Origin: Chlorobi bacterium Chlorobi_1
GTDB lineage: Bacteria; Bacteroidota; Chlorobiia; Chlorobiales; Chlorobiaceae
DNA: 37,431 nucleotides
Assembly (NCBI GenBank): GCA_900299075.1
Contig: OMIK01000044.1
Span: forward strand, 1-37,431
Direction: 5' to 3'
This document shows, in pieces, positions 31,021 through 37,431 of this stretch. How positions within the stretch are numbered: the first letter of the stretch is position 1; every line of letters starts with the position of its first letter. The notes under the pieces are model-generated. The model was given only the letters and a program-made list of their open reading frames with translations. It had not been told where the DNA came from and did not search any database. A program made the translations under genes and the position numbers.

Positions 31021-33528
31021 ATGAACACAGGCGAACCAGAACTATCCCCCATCATCCAGTACGATATCCAAAACCAGCGCGCGATCCTCCGGATTGCCGA
31101 CGAGGGGTTCTGGGAGTGGGACCTGGACGAGAGGTGCTTCTGGCTGAACCCGTTCTTCAGCAGGCTGGCAGGCCTCGATCCCCAGCAGGAGATCGTGGAT
31201 GCAGCTCTGTTCGCCTCGCTCATCCACCCCGAAGACCGGGAGCTCTTCCTCGGCTCGGTACAGGCCGGGACATACAAGCAGGCCATCACCACGACCGGAC
31301 AGTTCCGCCTCCTGTCGAGGGACGGCCACACCTACTGGATCGAGTCCAAGAGCAAACCGGTCGATTTCCGCAAGGACGGCTCCCCGCTCAGGATCATCGG
31401 GCATGTCTTCGACATCACCGGCCGGAAGCCTGCGGACGAACAGCTCAAGAAACTCAACCGGGCGCTGCTGGCAATCAGCAAGGGCAACCAGGCGCTGCTG
31501 AGGGCCAACAACGAAATGGAGCTGCTGAACGAGATCTGCGGCATCATCGTCGAGGTGGGAGGTTACCGGATGGCGTGCGTCGGCTACGCCCAGGACGATC
31601 CCGGCAAAACCATCCGGATCGTCGCCAGGTCTGGTTTTGACGACGGCTACCTTGACTCGGCCAGCATCTCCTGGGGCGATAACGAACGGGGACAGGGCCC
31701 GACCGGCATGGCGATCCGCAACGGGCGCCACTGCGTCGTCCACAACATGCAGGCCGACAGGAGTACCGAGCCCTGGAGGAAGGATGCGATGGAGCACGGG
31801 TACGCATCCGCGCTGAGCTGCCCGATGAAAAACAGCGAGCGCGCATTCGGGGCCCTGAACATCTACGCCGCAACTCCGGACGCTTTCAACGAGGAGGAGA
31901 CGGAACTGCTCAGTTCCCTTGCCGACAACCTCGCCTACGGCATATCGATGCTGCAGAACCGCGCAGCGCGGAAGCTGGCCGAAAAGCAGCTCATCGAGGG
32001 CAACAAGCGGATGCACTTCATCCTCAGCGCCGCAAACGCCGGGATCTGGGAGTACGAGATCGGCTCGGATACTGCCATATGGTCCGGCGAGGTCTGGAAC
32101 GACTACGGCATCGACGGCGAGACCCGCCAGCCGTCGCTCGCCCGCATGCTCGAAACCGTAATCCCCGAAGACCGCGAAGCGGTCAAGCTCGCCGCGGAGA
32201 AAGCCTTCGCCAGCGGCACGGACTTCTCGATCACCTGGCGGACGAAGGACGCCGACGGGAAGATCCGCTGGGTCATGTCGACCGGGACCCCCTTCAGGGA
32301 GGCCGACGGCACCATTTCGCGCTACCTGGGCATCGTGGTGGACATCACCGACCGGAAAAAGGAGGAGGAGAAGAAGCACCAGCTCGAATCCCAGCTCCGC
32401 AAGGCGCAGCGGCTCGAGACGATCGGCACCCTCGCCGGCGGCATCGCCCACGATTTCAACAACATCCTTACCCCGATCCTCGGCTACTCGGAGATGGGGC
32501 TCCTGACCTTCGCCGACGACGAAGCCGGACAGGAGTACTTCCGCGAAATCATGCTGGCGGCCGACCGGGCAAAGAACCTGGTGTCGCAGATCCTGGCCTT
32601 CAGCAAGGCGCAGGAGATCACCCCTTCGGTGGTCAGCGTGCCGGCGGTCGTCGACGAGGCGCTGAAGCTCCTCAGGCCCTCCATCCCCGCATCAATCACG
32701 ATTTCGGAGGAGATCGAGCCGTCGTGCGGCAACATCCTCGCCGACCCGTCGCAGATCCACCAGGTGGTCGTCAACCTCTGCACCAACGCCTCCCAGGCGA
32801 TGGGTGATGCCCCGGGGACCATCCGGATCGAAGTCCAGCAGATCATCCCCTCCGGCGAACTCCTGAAATCCCTCCCCAAGCCGCATGCAGACCGGTATGT
32901 GCAGCTGAGCATCGCCGACACCGGCATCGGCATGGATGAAGAGACGATCGAGCGGATCTTCGAGCCCTTCTTCACCACAAAAGCCCCCCAGAAAGGAACC
33001 GGGCTCGGCCTCTCCGTCGTCCACGGCATCGTCACCGGCTACAACGGCCTGATCACCGTGCACAGCGCCCCTTTGCAGGGCACCGCATTCCGCATCTACC
33101 TGCCGGTGGTCGACGCCAGCGCCGAAGAGGAGGCAGCCGAACAGGCTCTGGCGACCGGAACGGCGAGCATCATGTTCATCGACGACGAACCGGCCAGCAC
33201 CAGGATGATCTCGATCATGCTGGCCAAGCTCGGCTTCAGCATCCAGGCGTTCAATTCACCGCAGGAGGCCCTGGACCGGTTCAGGATCGATCCGTGCCGG
33301 TTCGACCTGGTGATCACCGACCTCACCATGCCGGTGATGAACGGTGTCGACCTGGCCACGGAGATCCATGCCGAGCGGCCGGACCTGCCGATCATCCTGA
33401 TGACCGGCTACGGCAAGGACCTGGAGAGCATCAGGTCAGCCAACTGGCACGGCATCAGGAAGTTCCTCAAGAAACCGGTCAAGATGACCGAACTCGCCGC
33501 CACCATCAGCGAGGTGATCACCGAGTGA
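31021..33528 (+). CDS. Hybrid histidine kinase (PAS-GAF-PAS-HisKA-HATPase-REC)
   Basis: The 835 residues read as PAS (about 20-145, ending VFDITGRK), GAF (about 160-310), a second PAS (about 330-450, ending VVDITDRKKEEE) and HisKA with the phospho-acceptor His477 in GGIAHDFNN. HATPase_c follows with NLCTNASQA, DTGIGMD and GTGLGLSVV. A C-terminal receiver has Asp767 in VITDLTMPVMNG and Lys in FLKKPV. No membrane helices are present, so it senses a cytoplasmic signal. It is followed by a second kinase and a free receiver protein. The C-terminal receiver suggests an onward phosphorelay, but no Hpt protein is seen. Confidence 0.95.
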   Translation: MNTGEPELSPIIQYDIQNQRAILRIADEGFWEWDLDERCFWLNPFFSRLAGLDPQQEIVDAALFASLIHPEDRELFLGSVQAGTYKQAITTTGQFRLLSRDGHTYWIESKSKPVDFRKDGSPLRIIGHVFDITGRKPADEQLKKLNRALLAISKGNQALLRANNEMELLNEICGIIVEVGGYRMACVGYAQDDPGKTIRIVARSGFDDGYLDSASISWGDNERGQGPTGMAIRNGRHCVVHNMQADRSTEPWRKDAMEHGYASALSCPMKNSERAFGALNIYAATPDAFNEEETELLSSLADNLAYGISMLQNRAARKLAEKQLIEGNKRMHFILSAANAGIWEYEIGSDTAIWSGEVWNDYGIDGETRQPSLARMLETVIPEDREAVKLAAEKAFASGTDFSITWRTKDADGKIRWVMSTGTPFREADGTISRYLGIVVDITDRKKEEEKKHQLESQLRKAQRLETIGTLAGGIAHDFNNILTPILGYSEMGLLTFADDEAGQEYFREIMLAADRAKNLVSQILAFSKAQEITPSVVSVPAVVDEALKLLRPSIPASITISEEIEPSCGNILADPSQIHQVVVNLCTNASQAMGDAPGTIRIEVQQIIPSGELLKSLPKPHADRYVQLSIADTGIGMDEETIERIFEPFFTTKAPQKGTGLGLSVVHGIVTGYNGLITVHSAPLQGTAFRIYLPVVDASAEEEAAEQALATGTASIMFIDDEPASTRMISIMLAKLGFSIQAFNSPQEALDRFRIDPCRFDLVITDLTMPVMNGVDLATEIHAERPDLPIILMTGYGKDLESIRSANWHGIRKFLKKPVKMTELAATISEVITE

Positions 33529-33665
33529 GGCTGCCGTTGCCAGCGGTAGCGCTTCACGCCTGACGATGCCCATGCCAAGGGGAGCGCTTCGCCTGGGCGA
33601 TCGCAAGCGAAATCGGTTTCGTCATCGCTCACGATGCTTTTTGGCGGTGCCGTTTGACCGGTCGC

Positions 33666-33737
33666 TCATCCGGAAACACTCTTCGAGAGAACATTGCCGA
33701 TAATGCGGACGATTTCGTCAGGCTCGACTGGCTTGAT
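33666..33737 (-). pseudogene. Possible antisense remnant of a receiver-domain C-terminus
   Basis: Read on the minus strand, this stretch encodes [20 protein letters not shown] and three more residues followed by TGA. That is the typical end of a receiver domain (Lys-Pro after the fifth strand, then the last helix). Upstream on that strand the frame immediately becomes nonsense, at the point where the plus-strand kinase becomes recognisable. It looks like a rearrangement junction. A chance resemblance over 23 residues cannot be excluded. Confidence 0.45.
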
Positions 33738-34845
33738 CGAGGAGCGGCTCCAGCACTCCCAGAAAATGGAACTCGTCGGCCGGCTCGCCTCGGGAATCGC
33801 CCACGAGATCAACAACCCGCTCAACTTCATCCAGCTCAATTTCACGACCCAGCAGGAGTACTTCGCGGATCTCCGGGAGCTGTACCACTTAAACAGGAAG
33901 CTTGCGGAACAGGGCGGGCCTGACGTCAACGGGCAGAGGCCGCTGCAGCAGGAGTTGCGCCGACTGGAGCAGGAAATCGAAGCCGATTCGCTCATTTCCG
34001 GGATGAAGGGCATATTCATCGATTCACAACGCGGTATCGACCGCATCAGGAAGATCGTCGAGGGCATGAGAAGCCTTTCGTACCGGAGGGACCTTGACAA
34101 GAAGGCAGCTGCGGACATCAACCGGATCGTGCTGGATTCGCTGAATATGGCACGCGGTGAATACCGGTTCTGTGCCGACCTCGAAACCGGCTTGGGCGAG
34201 GTTCCGGCCGTACTCTGCGTCGTCGACCAGGTCAACCAGGTGCTGCACAACCTGATCGTGAACGGCGCCCACGCCATCCAATCGCAACACAGAAGGGAAA
34301 AGGGAAAAATCGCCATCCGGACCTGGTCGGACGACGCGAAGGCCTATTGCGTGGTGGCGGATGACGGACCGGGCATACCCGAAGAGATCCGGTCGCATAT
34401 TTTCAACCCGTTTTTCACGACAAAAAGCGCCGGCAAAGGGACCGGACTCGGCCTGTCGATCTCCTACGACATCATCGTCAACAAGCACAACGGGGAGATT
34501 TCCGTAACCTGCCCCCCCGAGGGAGGCACGGCCTTCACCTTTTACTCCCGCTTGCCGGCGACCGGCATGGGGCGCTACCATGAAAAACATTTCGGAGATC
34601 CAGGTGCTTTTCGTCGACGACGAAAGCGATACGATCAACGGGCTCAAGCGCTTCTTTCGCAGGACATCTTACCGGAAATCATTCGCCGCATCGGGAGCAG
34701 AGGCGCTACAGGCCCTGGAAAAGGAGCCGGTCGACATCCTGGTTACCGATGCCCTTATGCCGCAGTTGAACGGCCCGGAGCTCATAGGAATCGTGAAGGG
34801 TCGCTTCCCCGGGGTCCTCTGCCTGCTGATCACCGGCTCGAATGA
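33703..34845 (+). CDS. Sensor-less histidine kinase (HisKA-HATPase), likely truncated and frameshifted at the 3' end
   Basis: From ATG 33703 the phospho-acceptor His is residue 34 ([15 protein letters not shown]). The dimerisation helix is extended, with a long loop. HATPase boxes follow: [40 protein letters not shown] and [12 protein letters not shown]. There is no sensor domain, and the first 12 codons overlap the receiver remnant, so the native N-terminus is probably lost (ATG 33766 is another possible start). After SRLPATGM the frame continues 88 Arg-rich residues through the next gene. One extra base at the GGGG of 34570-34573 would instead end the protein at a TGA overlapping the response-regulator ATG, so a frameshift or sequence error is likely. 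Confidence 0.8.
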   Translation: MRTISSGSTGLIEERLQHSQKMELVGRLASGIAHEINNPLNFIQLNFTTQQEYFADLRELYHLNRKLAEQGGPDVNGQRPLQQELRRLEQEIEADSLISGMKGIFIDSQRGIDRIRKIVEGMRSLSYRRDLDKKAAADINRIVLDSLNMARGEYRFCADLETGLGEVPAVLCVVDQVNQVLHNLIVNGAHAIQSQHRREKGKIAIRTWSDDAKAYCVVADDGPGIPEEIRSHIFNPFFTTKSAGKGTGLGLSISYDIIVNKHNGEISVTCPPEGGTAFTFYSRLPATGMGRYHEKHFGDPGAFRRRRKRYDQRAQALLSQDILPEIIRRIGSRGATGPGKGAGRHPGYRCPYAAVERPGAHRNREGSLPRGPLPADHRLE

Positions 34846-34975
34846 AATCGAACAGATCGTCAAATCGGTCGGCGCCGGCAACCTCTTCGGCTACATCACC
34901 AAACCGATAGATCCGGAAGCCTTCAGAAGCACGATCGACAGCGCCGTCGATCATTGCCGCGCCGCCAGGCGTTGA
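34580..34975 (+). CDS. Single-domain response regulator
   Basis: The 131 residues are one receiver domain: acidic pair in VLFVDDESD, phospho-acceptor Asp57 in [12 protein letters not shown], Thr in LLITGSNE and Lys in YITKPIDPEAF. There is no output domain; the C-terminal helix ends in CRAARR. Such stand-alone receivers act in phosphorelays or bind targets directly. The ATG lies inside the 3' part of the kinase frame and would form an ATGA junction with it after a one-base correction. The kinase and this protein are probably partners. Confidence 0.93.
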   Translation: MKNISEIQVLFVDDESDTINGLKRFFRRTSYRKSFAASGAEALQALEKEPVDILVTDALMPQLNGPELIGIVKGRFPGVLCLLITGSNEIEQIVKSVGAGNLFGYITKPIDPEAFRSTIDSAVDHCRAARR

Positions 34976-35062
34976 TGGCCGACGGCCGAGCGCAGGATAC
35001 CGGGACCGACAAGCGGCGGCTGGATGCCAGCCATCCCGGCTCATCGGAGTCTGCGGAGAAAC

Positions 35063-35092
35063 AAAAAAAGCTCCCGGTTATTCCGGAAGCTT
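35063..35092 (-). terminator. Intrinsic terminator after the tRNA-Ser cluster
   Basis: On the minus strand AAGCTTCCGG pairs with CCGGGAGCTT (one mismatch) around AATAA and is followed by seven T (35063-35069). It begins 10 bases past the end of the last tRNA. Confidence 0.88.
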
Positions 35093-35101
35093 CCCTTGCT
35101 G

Positions 35102-35191
<90 letters not shown>

Positions 35192-35203
35192 AAAACGTTG
35201 GTG

Positions 35204-35286
35204 CGGAGGATGAGGGACTCGAACCCCCAAGGGCGCAAACCCGGCAGTTTTCAAGACTGCTGCCTTACCAATTAGGCTAATCCTCC
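35204..35286 (-). tRNA. tRNA-Ser (anticodon TGA)
   Basis: On the minus strand the acceptor GGAGGAT pairs with ATCCTCC, with discriminator G. Stem GCAGT/ACTGC encloses CTTGAAA, so the anticodon is TGA, reading UCA and related serine codons. The D-arm sequence (TTAGCCTAATTGGTAAGGC) differs from the two flanking serine tRNAs. CCA is not encoded. Confidence 0.93.
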
Positions 35287-35362
35287 AGCTATGTAAAGAG
35301 CGAGGAACAAGATAAGCAATAGGAGACATTTCTCCAGAACAAAACAACCTACCATGTATTCC

Positions 35363-35453
35363 TGGCGGAGAGGGAGGGATTCGAACCCTCGAGGGCTGTT
35401 ACACCCTACCCGCTTTCCAGGCGAGCGCACTAGACCAACTATGCGACCTCTCC
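35363..35453 (-). tRNA. tRNA-Ser (anticodon GGA)
   Basis: On the minus strand the acceptor GGAGAGG pairs with CCTCTCC, followed by discriminator G and an encoded CCA. The anticodon loop CTGGAAA gives GGA, reading UCC/UCU. The variable arm is long (class II). It is the first of the three serine tRNAs in transcription order. Confidence 0.95.
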
Positions 35454-35652
35454 GTTTCTATGGAGCGTCAATGTACAACGGATTTTCGTTTTTTAAAAAC
35501 ATCTCGAAACTTAACGTTCCAAAAAGTGAATCCACGATGCATTTCAGCCCCTATTCGGGGCCTTCATACGCAGGAAGATCGTTGCCAATACGGGGCCGCT
35601 TTCGTAAATTGCCGGATTGATTTTTTGCCGCAATCCTTAACAGGCAGCCCCT

Positions 35653-37137
35653 ATGGACAAAATCCTCTACGATGCCCTGACGTTCGACGACGTCCTGCTC
35701 GTGCCCGCATACTCTTCAGTACTTCCCAAGGAGACGGTCGTAGCTTCCAAGCTCACCAGGAAGATCGATGTCAACATCCCGCTGGTCAGCGCCGCGATGG
35801 ACACGGTGACCGAAGCCGAGCTGGCCATCGCCCTTGCTCGCGCCGGCGGCATCGGCATCATCCACAAGAACCTCTCGATCGACGAGCAGGCCCGCCAGGT
35901 TGCCAAGGTGAAGCGCTTCGAGAGCGGTATCATCCGCAACCCATTCACCATCTACGAGGATGCGACCATCCAGGACGCCCTGGACCTGATGCTTCGCCAC
36001 TCGGTCTCCGGCATCCCGGTGATCGAACGGCCAGATGCGAACGGCTCCATGCGCCTGAAGGGCATCGTGACCAACCGTGACATGCGGATGAAGTCGTCGT
36101 TCGGGGACCCGATCACGACGATCATGACCACCAGCCTCGTGACCGCCCAGGAGGGCATCGACCTCCTGACCGCCGAGGAGATCCTGATGAAGAACAAGAT
36201 CGAAAAACTGCTGATCGTCGACGAGGGTGGCAACCTCAAGGGGCTCATCACCTTCAAGGATATCCAGAAGCGCAAGCAGTGCCCGGACGCCTGCAAGGAC
36301 AGCCAGGGACGCCTGCGCGTCGGTGCCGCCGTCGGTATCCGCGCCAACACGATCACGAGGGTCGACGCCCTGGTGGCGGCCGGCGTGGACGTCGTTGCGG
36401 TCGACACGGCGCACGGCCACAGCCAGGCAGTGCTCGACATGGTGGCGACCATCAAGAAGGCCTATCCCGACCTGCAGGTGATCGCCGGCAACGTCGCGAC
36501 CCCAGAGGCGGTCAGGGACCTCGTAAAGGTGGGCGCAGACGCCGTGAAGGTCGGCATCGGGCCCGGCAGCATCTGCACCACCCGCGTTGTCGCGGGCGTC
36601 GGCATGCCGCAGCTCACAGCGGTCATGAAGTGCGCAGAGGAGGCCGCCAAGACCGGCACCCCGATCATTGCCGACGGTGGCGTCAAGTACAGCGGCGATG
36701 TCGCCAAGGCGATCGCGGCCGGAGCCGACACGGTGATGATGGGCAGCATCTTCGCAGGGACCGACGAGAGCCCTGGCGAGACGATCCTCTACGAAGGCCG
36801 CCGGTTCAAGGCCTACCGCGGCATGGGCTCCCTCGGCGCGATGTCCGAACCGGAGGGCAGCAGCGACCGCTACTTCCAGGATGCCTCCGCCGAAACGAAG
36901 AAGTACGTCCCGGAAGGGATCGAGGGGCGCATCCCGGCCAAGGGCAAGCTCGAAGAGGTGGTCTACCAGCTCATCGGCGGCCTGAAGTCCTCGATGGGCT
37001 ACTGCGGCGTCAGGAACGTCGCGGAGCTGAAGGAGAAGACCCGTTTCGTGCGCATCACCTCGGCCGGCCTCAGGGAGAGCCACCCGCACGACGTGATGAT
37101 CACCAAGGAGGCGCCGAACTACTCGACCTCGGTGTAG
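35653..37137 (+). CDS. guaB: Inosine-5'-monophosphate dehydrogenase
   Basis: The 494 residues start [25 protein letters not shown]. Two CBS domains (about 95-210) are inserted in the catalytic TIM barrel. The catalytic Cys308 lies in [15 protein letters not shown], the active-site flap in [11 protein letters not shown] and the Arg-Tyr pair in the SSDRYFQ segment. It oxidises IMP to XMP with NAD+, the committed step of GMP synthesis. Length is normal. It is a single-gene unit: tRNA genes diverge upstream and a 16-bp hairpin follows the stop. No RBS is obvious before the ATG; the gap upstream (35454-35652) holds a small GCCCC/GGGGC hairpin near 35549. Confidence 0.97.
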   Translation: MDKILYDALTFDDVLLVPAYSSVLPKETVVASKLTRKIDVNIPLVSAAMDTVTEAELAIALARAGGIGIIHKNLSIDEQARQVAKVKRFESGIIRNPFTIYEDATIQDALDLMLRHSVSGIPVIERPDANGSMRLKGIVTNRDMRMKSSFGDPITTIMTTSLVTAQEGIDLLTAEEILMKNKIEKLLIVDEGGNLKGLITFKDIQKRKQCPDACKDSQGRLRVGAAVGIRANTITRVDALVAAGVDVVAVDTAHGHSQAVLDMVATIKKAYPDLQVIAGNVATPEAVRDLVKVGADAVKVGIGPGSICTTRVVAGVGMPQLTAVMKCAEEAAKTGTPIIADGGVKYSGDVAKAIAAGADTVMMGSIFAGTDESPGETILYEGRRFKAYRGMGSLGAMSEPEGSSDRYFQDASAETKKYVPEGIEGRIPAKGKLEEVVYQLIGGLKSSMGYCGVRNVAELKEKTRFVRITSAGLRESHPHDVMITKEAPNYSTSV

Positions 37138-37172
37138 TACGGTAAAAGAGCAGGCACCGAAGGAACAACACC

Positions 37173-37212
37173 AAAGCAGAAAACCCCGGCGATTGTCGGG
37201 GTTTTCTGCTTT
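37173..37212 (+). terminator. Intrinsic terminator of guaB
   Basis: AAAGCAGAAAACCCCG (37173-37188) pairs perfectly over 16 bases with CGGGGTTTTCTGCTTT (37197-37212). The CCCCG/CGGGG core followed by TTTT is a standard terminator. The symmetric A-rich arm allows use from either direction. Confidence 0.85.
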
Positions 37213-37235
37213 ACGGAAATGGCGGGCAAGAACAC

Positions 37236-37332
37236 GGGCAGGCACAGGAGCCTGCCCCTACAATGCGTCATAACGTAAAACTCTTCATTTTGGGGGACCC
37301 ATAGGATGTTGAAGGGCACGGCACGCCGTGCC
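37236..37332. repeat. Two dispersed palindromic repeat-like elements
   Basis: GGGCAGGC (37236-37243) pairs with GCCTGCCC (37250-37257), in the context ACGGGCAGGCACAGGAGCCTGCCCCTAC. A second palindrome, GGCACGG/CCGTGCC (37315-37321 and 37326-37332), is likewise followed by CTAC. Both resemble REP-like intergenic repeats found in many genomes. No gene is present between guaB and the window end. Confidence 0.55.
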
Positions 37333-37370
37333 TCTACGGGGGAGGGGGAATCCATACCGCTCCAGACAAT

Positions 37371-37399
37371 GCAAAACCCCGGCGATGCCGGGGTTTTGC
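37371..37399. terminator. Terminator-like perfect hairpin near window end
   Basis: GCAAAACCCCGGC (37371-37383) pairs with GCCGGGGTTTTGC (37387-37399) around GAT. It shares the AAAACCCCG/CGGGGTTTT core with the guaB terminator and may serve a minus-strand gene beyond the window. Confidence 0.7.
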
Positions 37400-37410
37400 G
37401 TCACAGGGAC

Positions 37411-37431
37411 AATTATCCATTATCCATTATC
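37411..37431. repeat. Partial copy of TGGATAATGGATAAT-type repeat
   Basis: AATTATCCATTATCCATTATC runs to the last base of the window and is the reverse complement of the repeat unit at 1135-1166. The element is cut by the window edge. Confidence 0.7.

Noticed and set aside
35204-35286. Selenocysteine tRNA, because the anticodon contains T, G and A
   Set aside because: The anticodon is TGA, which reads UCA serine codons. A selenocysteine tRNA would have TCA and a longer acceptor arm.
35716-37245. Open frame of 509 codons on the minus strand opposite guaB
   Set aside because: Antisense shadow of a clear IMP dehydrogenase. It also runs through the guaB terminator hairpin.

Overview
The window most likely comes from a green sulfur bacterium (Chlorobiaceae), and a GC-rich one by eye. 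Three features support this. A pair of small 2[4Fe-4S] ferredoxins (522-710, 888-1076) has the eight-residue insertion in the second cluster loop. A UbiA-type (bacterio)chlorophyll synthase lies at 5829-6827. A CsmA/CsmE-type chlorosome envelope protein lies at 16734-16976. From memory, the ferredoxin pair and chlG are also near neighbours in Chlorobaculum tepidum. No species is claimed.

Layout. 1-1133: 3' end of phoH, then two ferredoxins and a strong terminator. 1205-3806 (minus): a Phd/YefM-type antitoxin without a visible toxin, a D,D-carboxypeptidase with a very basic tail, a hot-dog thioesterase and a Dabb protein. 3916-4036: hexamer repeats. 4054-5656 (minus): an overlapping operon of a membrane protein, a GNAT acetyltransferase and a LysE/RhtB exporter. 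5829-8016 (plus): chlorophyll synthase, family 2 glycosyltransferase and LOG-family protein, joined by ATGA overlaps. 8035-11284: divergent msrB-msrA fusion lipoprotein and YyaL/SPATA20-type protein. 11311-14403: a small glycine-rich membrane protein, tRNA-Val with a clear promoter, a small unknown protein, and a PmtA-like methyltransferase overlapping an MdoB/LTA-synthase-like enzyme. 14440-16540 (minus): DODA dioxygenase, FMN reductase and pirin operon. 16734-18620: csmE converging on a succinate/acetate CoA-transferase. 18945-22824: a two-gene exopolysaccharide module. 22959-29630 (minus): a small membrane protein and an RND tripartite efflux operon. 29787-30994: ogt and a pentapeptide-repeat protein. 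31021-34975: a signalling cluster of hybrid kinase, sensor-less kinase and response regulator, with signs of rearrangement. 35102-35453 (minus): three serine tRNAs. 35653-37137: guaB, followed by hairpins and dispersed repeats.

How the genes work together. Most genes sit in short operons with 1-8 nt overlaps, and ATGA junctions occur again and again. Photosynthesis is represented by chlG, csmE and the ferredoxins that accept electrons from the type I reaction centre. Envelope and surface functions are represented by the carboxypeptidase, the MdoB-like enzyme, the glycosyltransferase/deacetylase pair and the efflux pump. Repair and redox functions are represented by the Msr fusion, ogt and the pirin operon.

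The best candidates for new biology are two. The first is the exopolysaccharide pair: a family 2 synthase with a roughly 135-residue helical insertion, overlapping a CE4 deacetylase fused to a degenerate glycoside-hydrolase-like barrel. The second is the rearranged two-component cluster, where an antisense receiver-domain remnant abuts a kinase that has lost its sensor. All functional calls come from reading motifs by eye; no database search or alignment was run.
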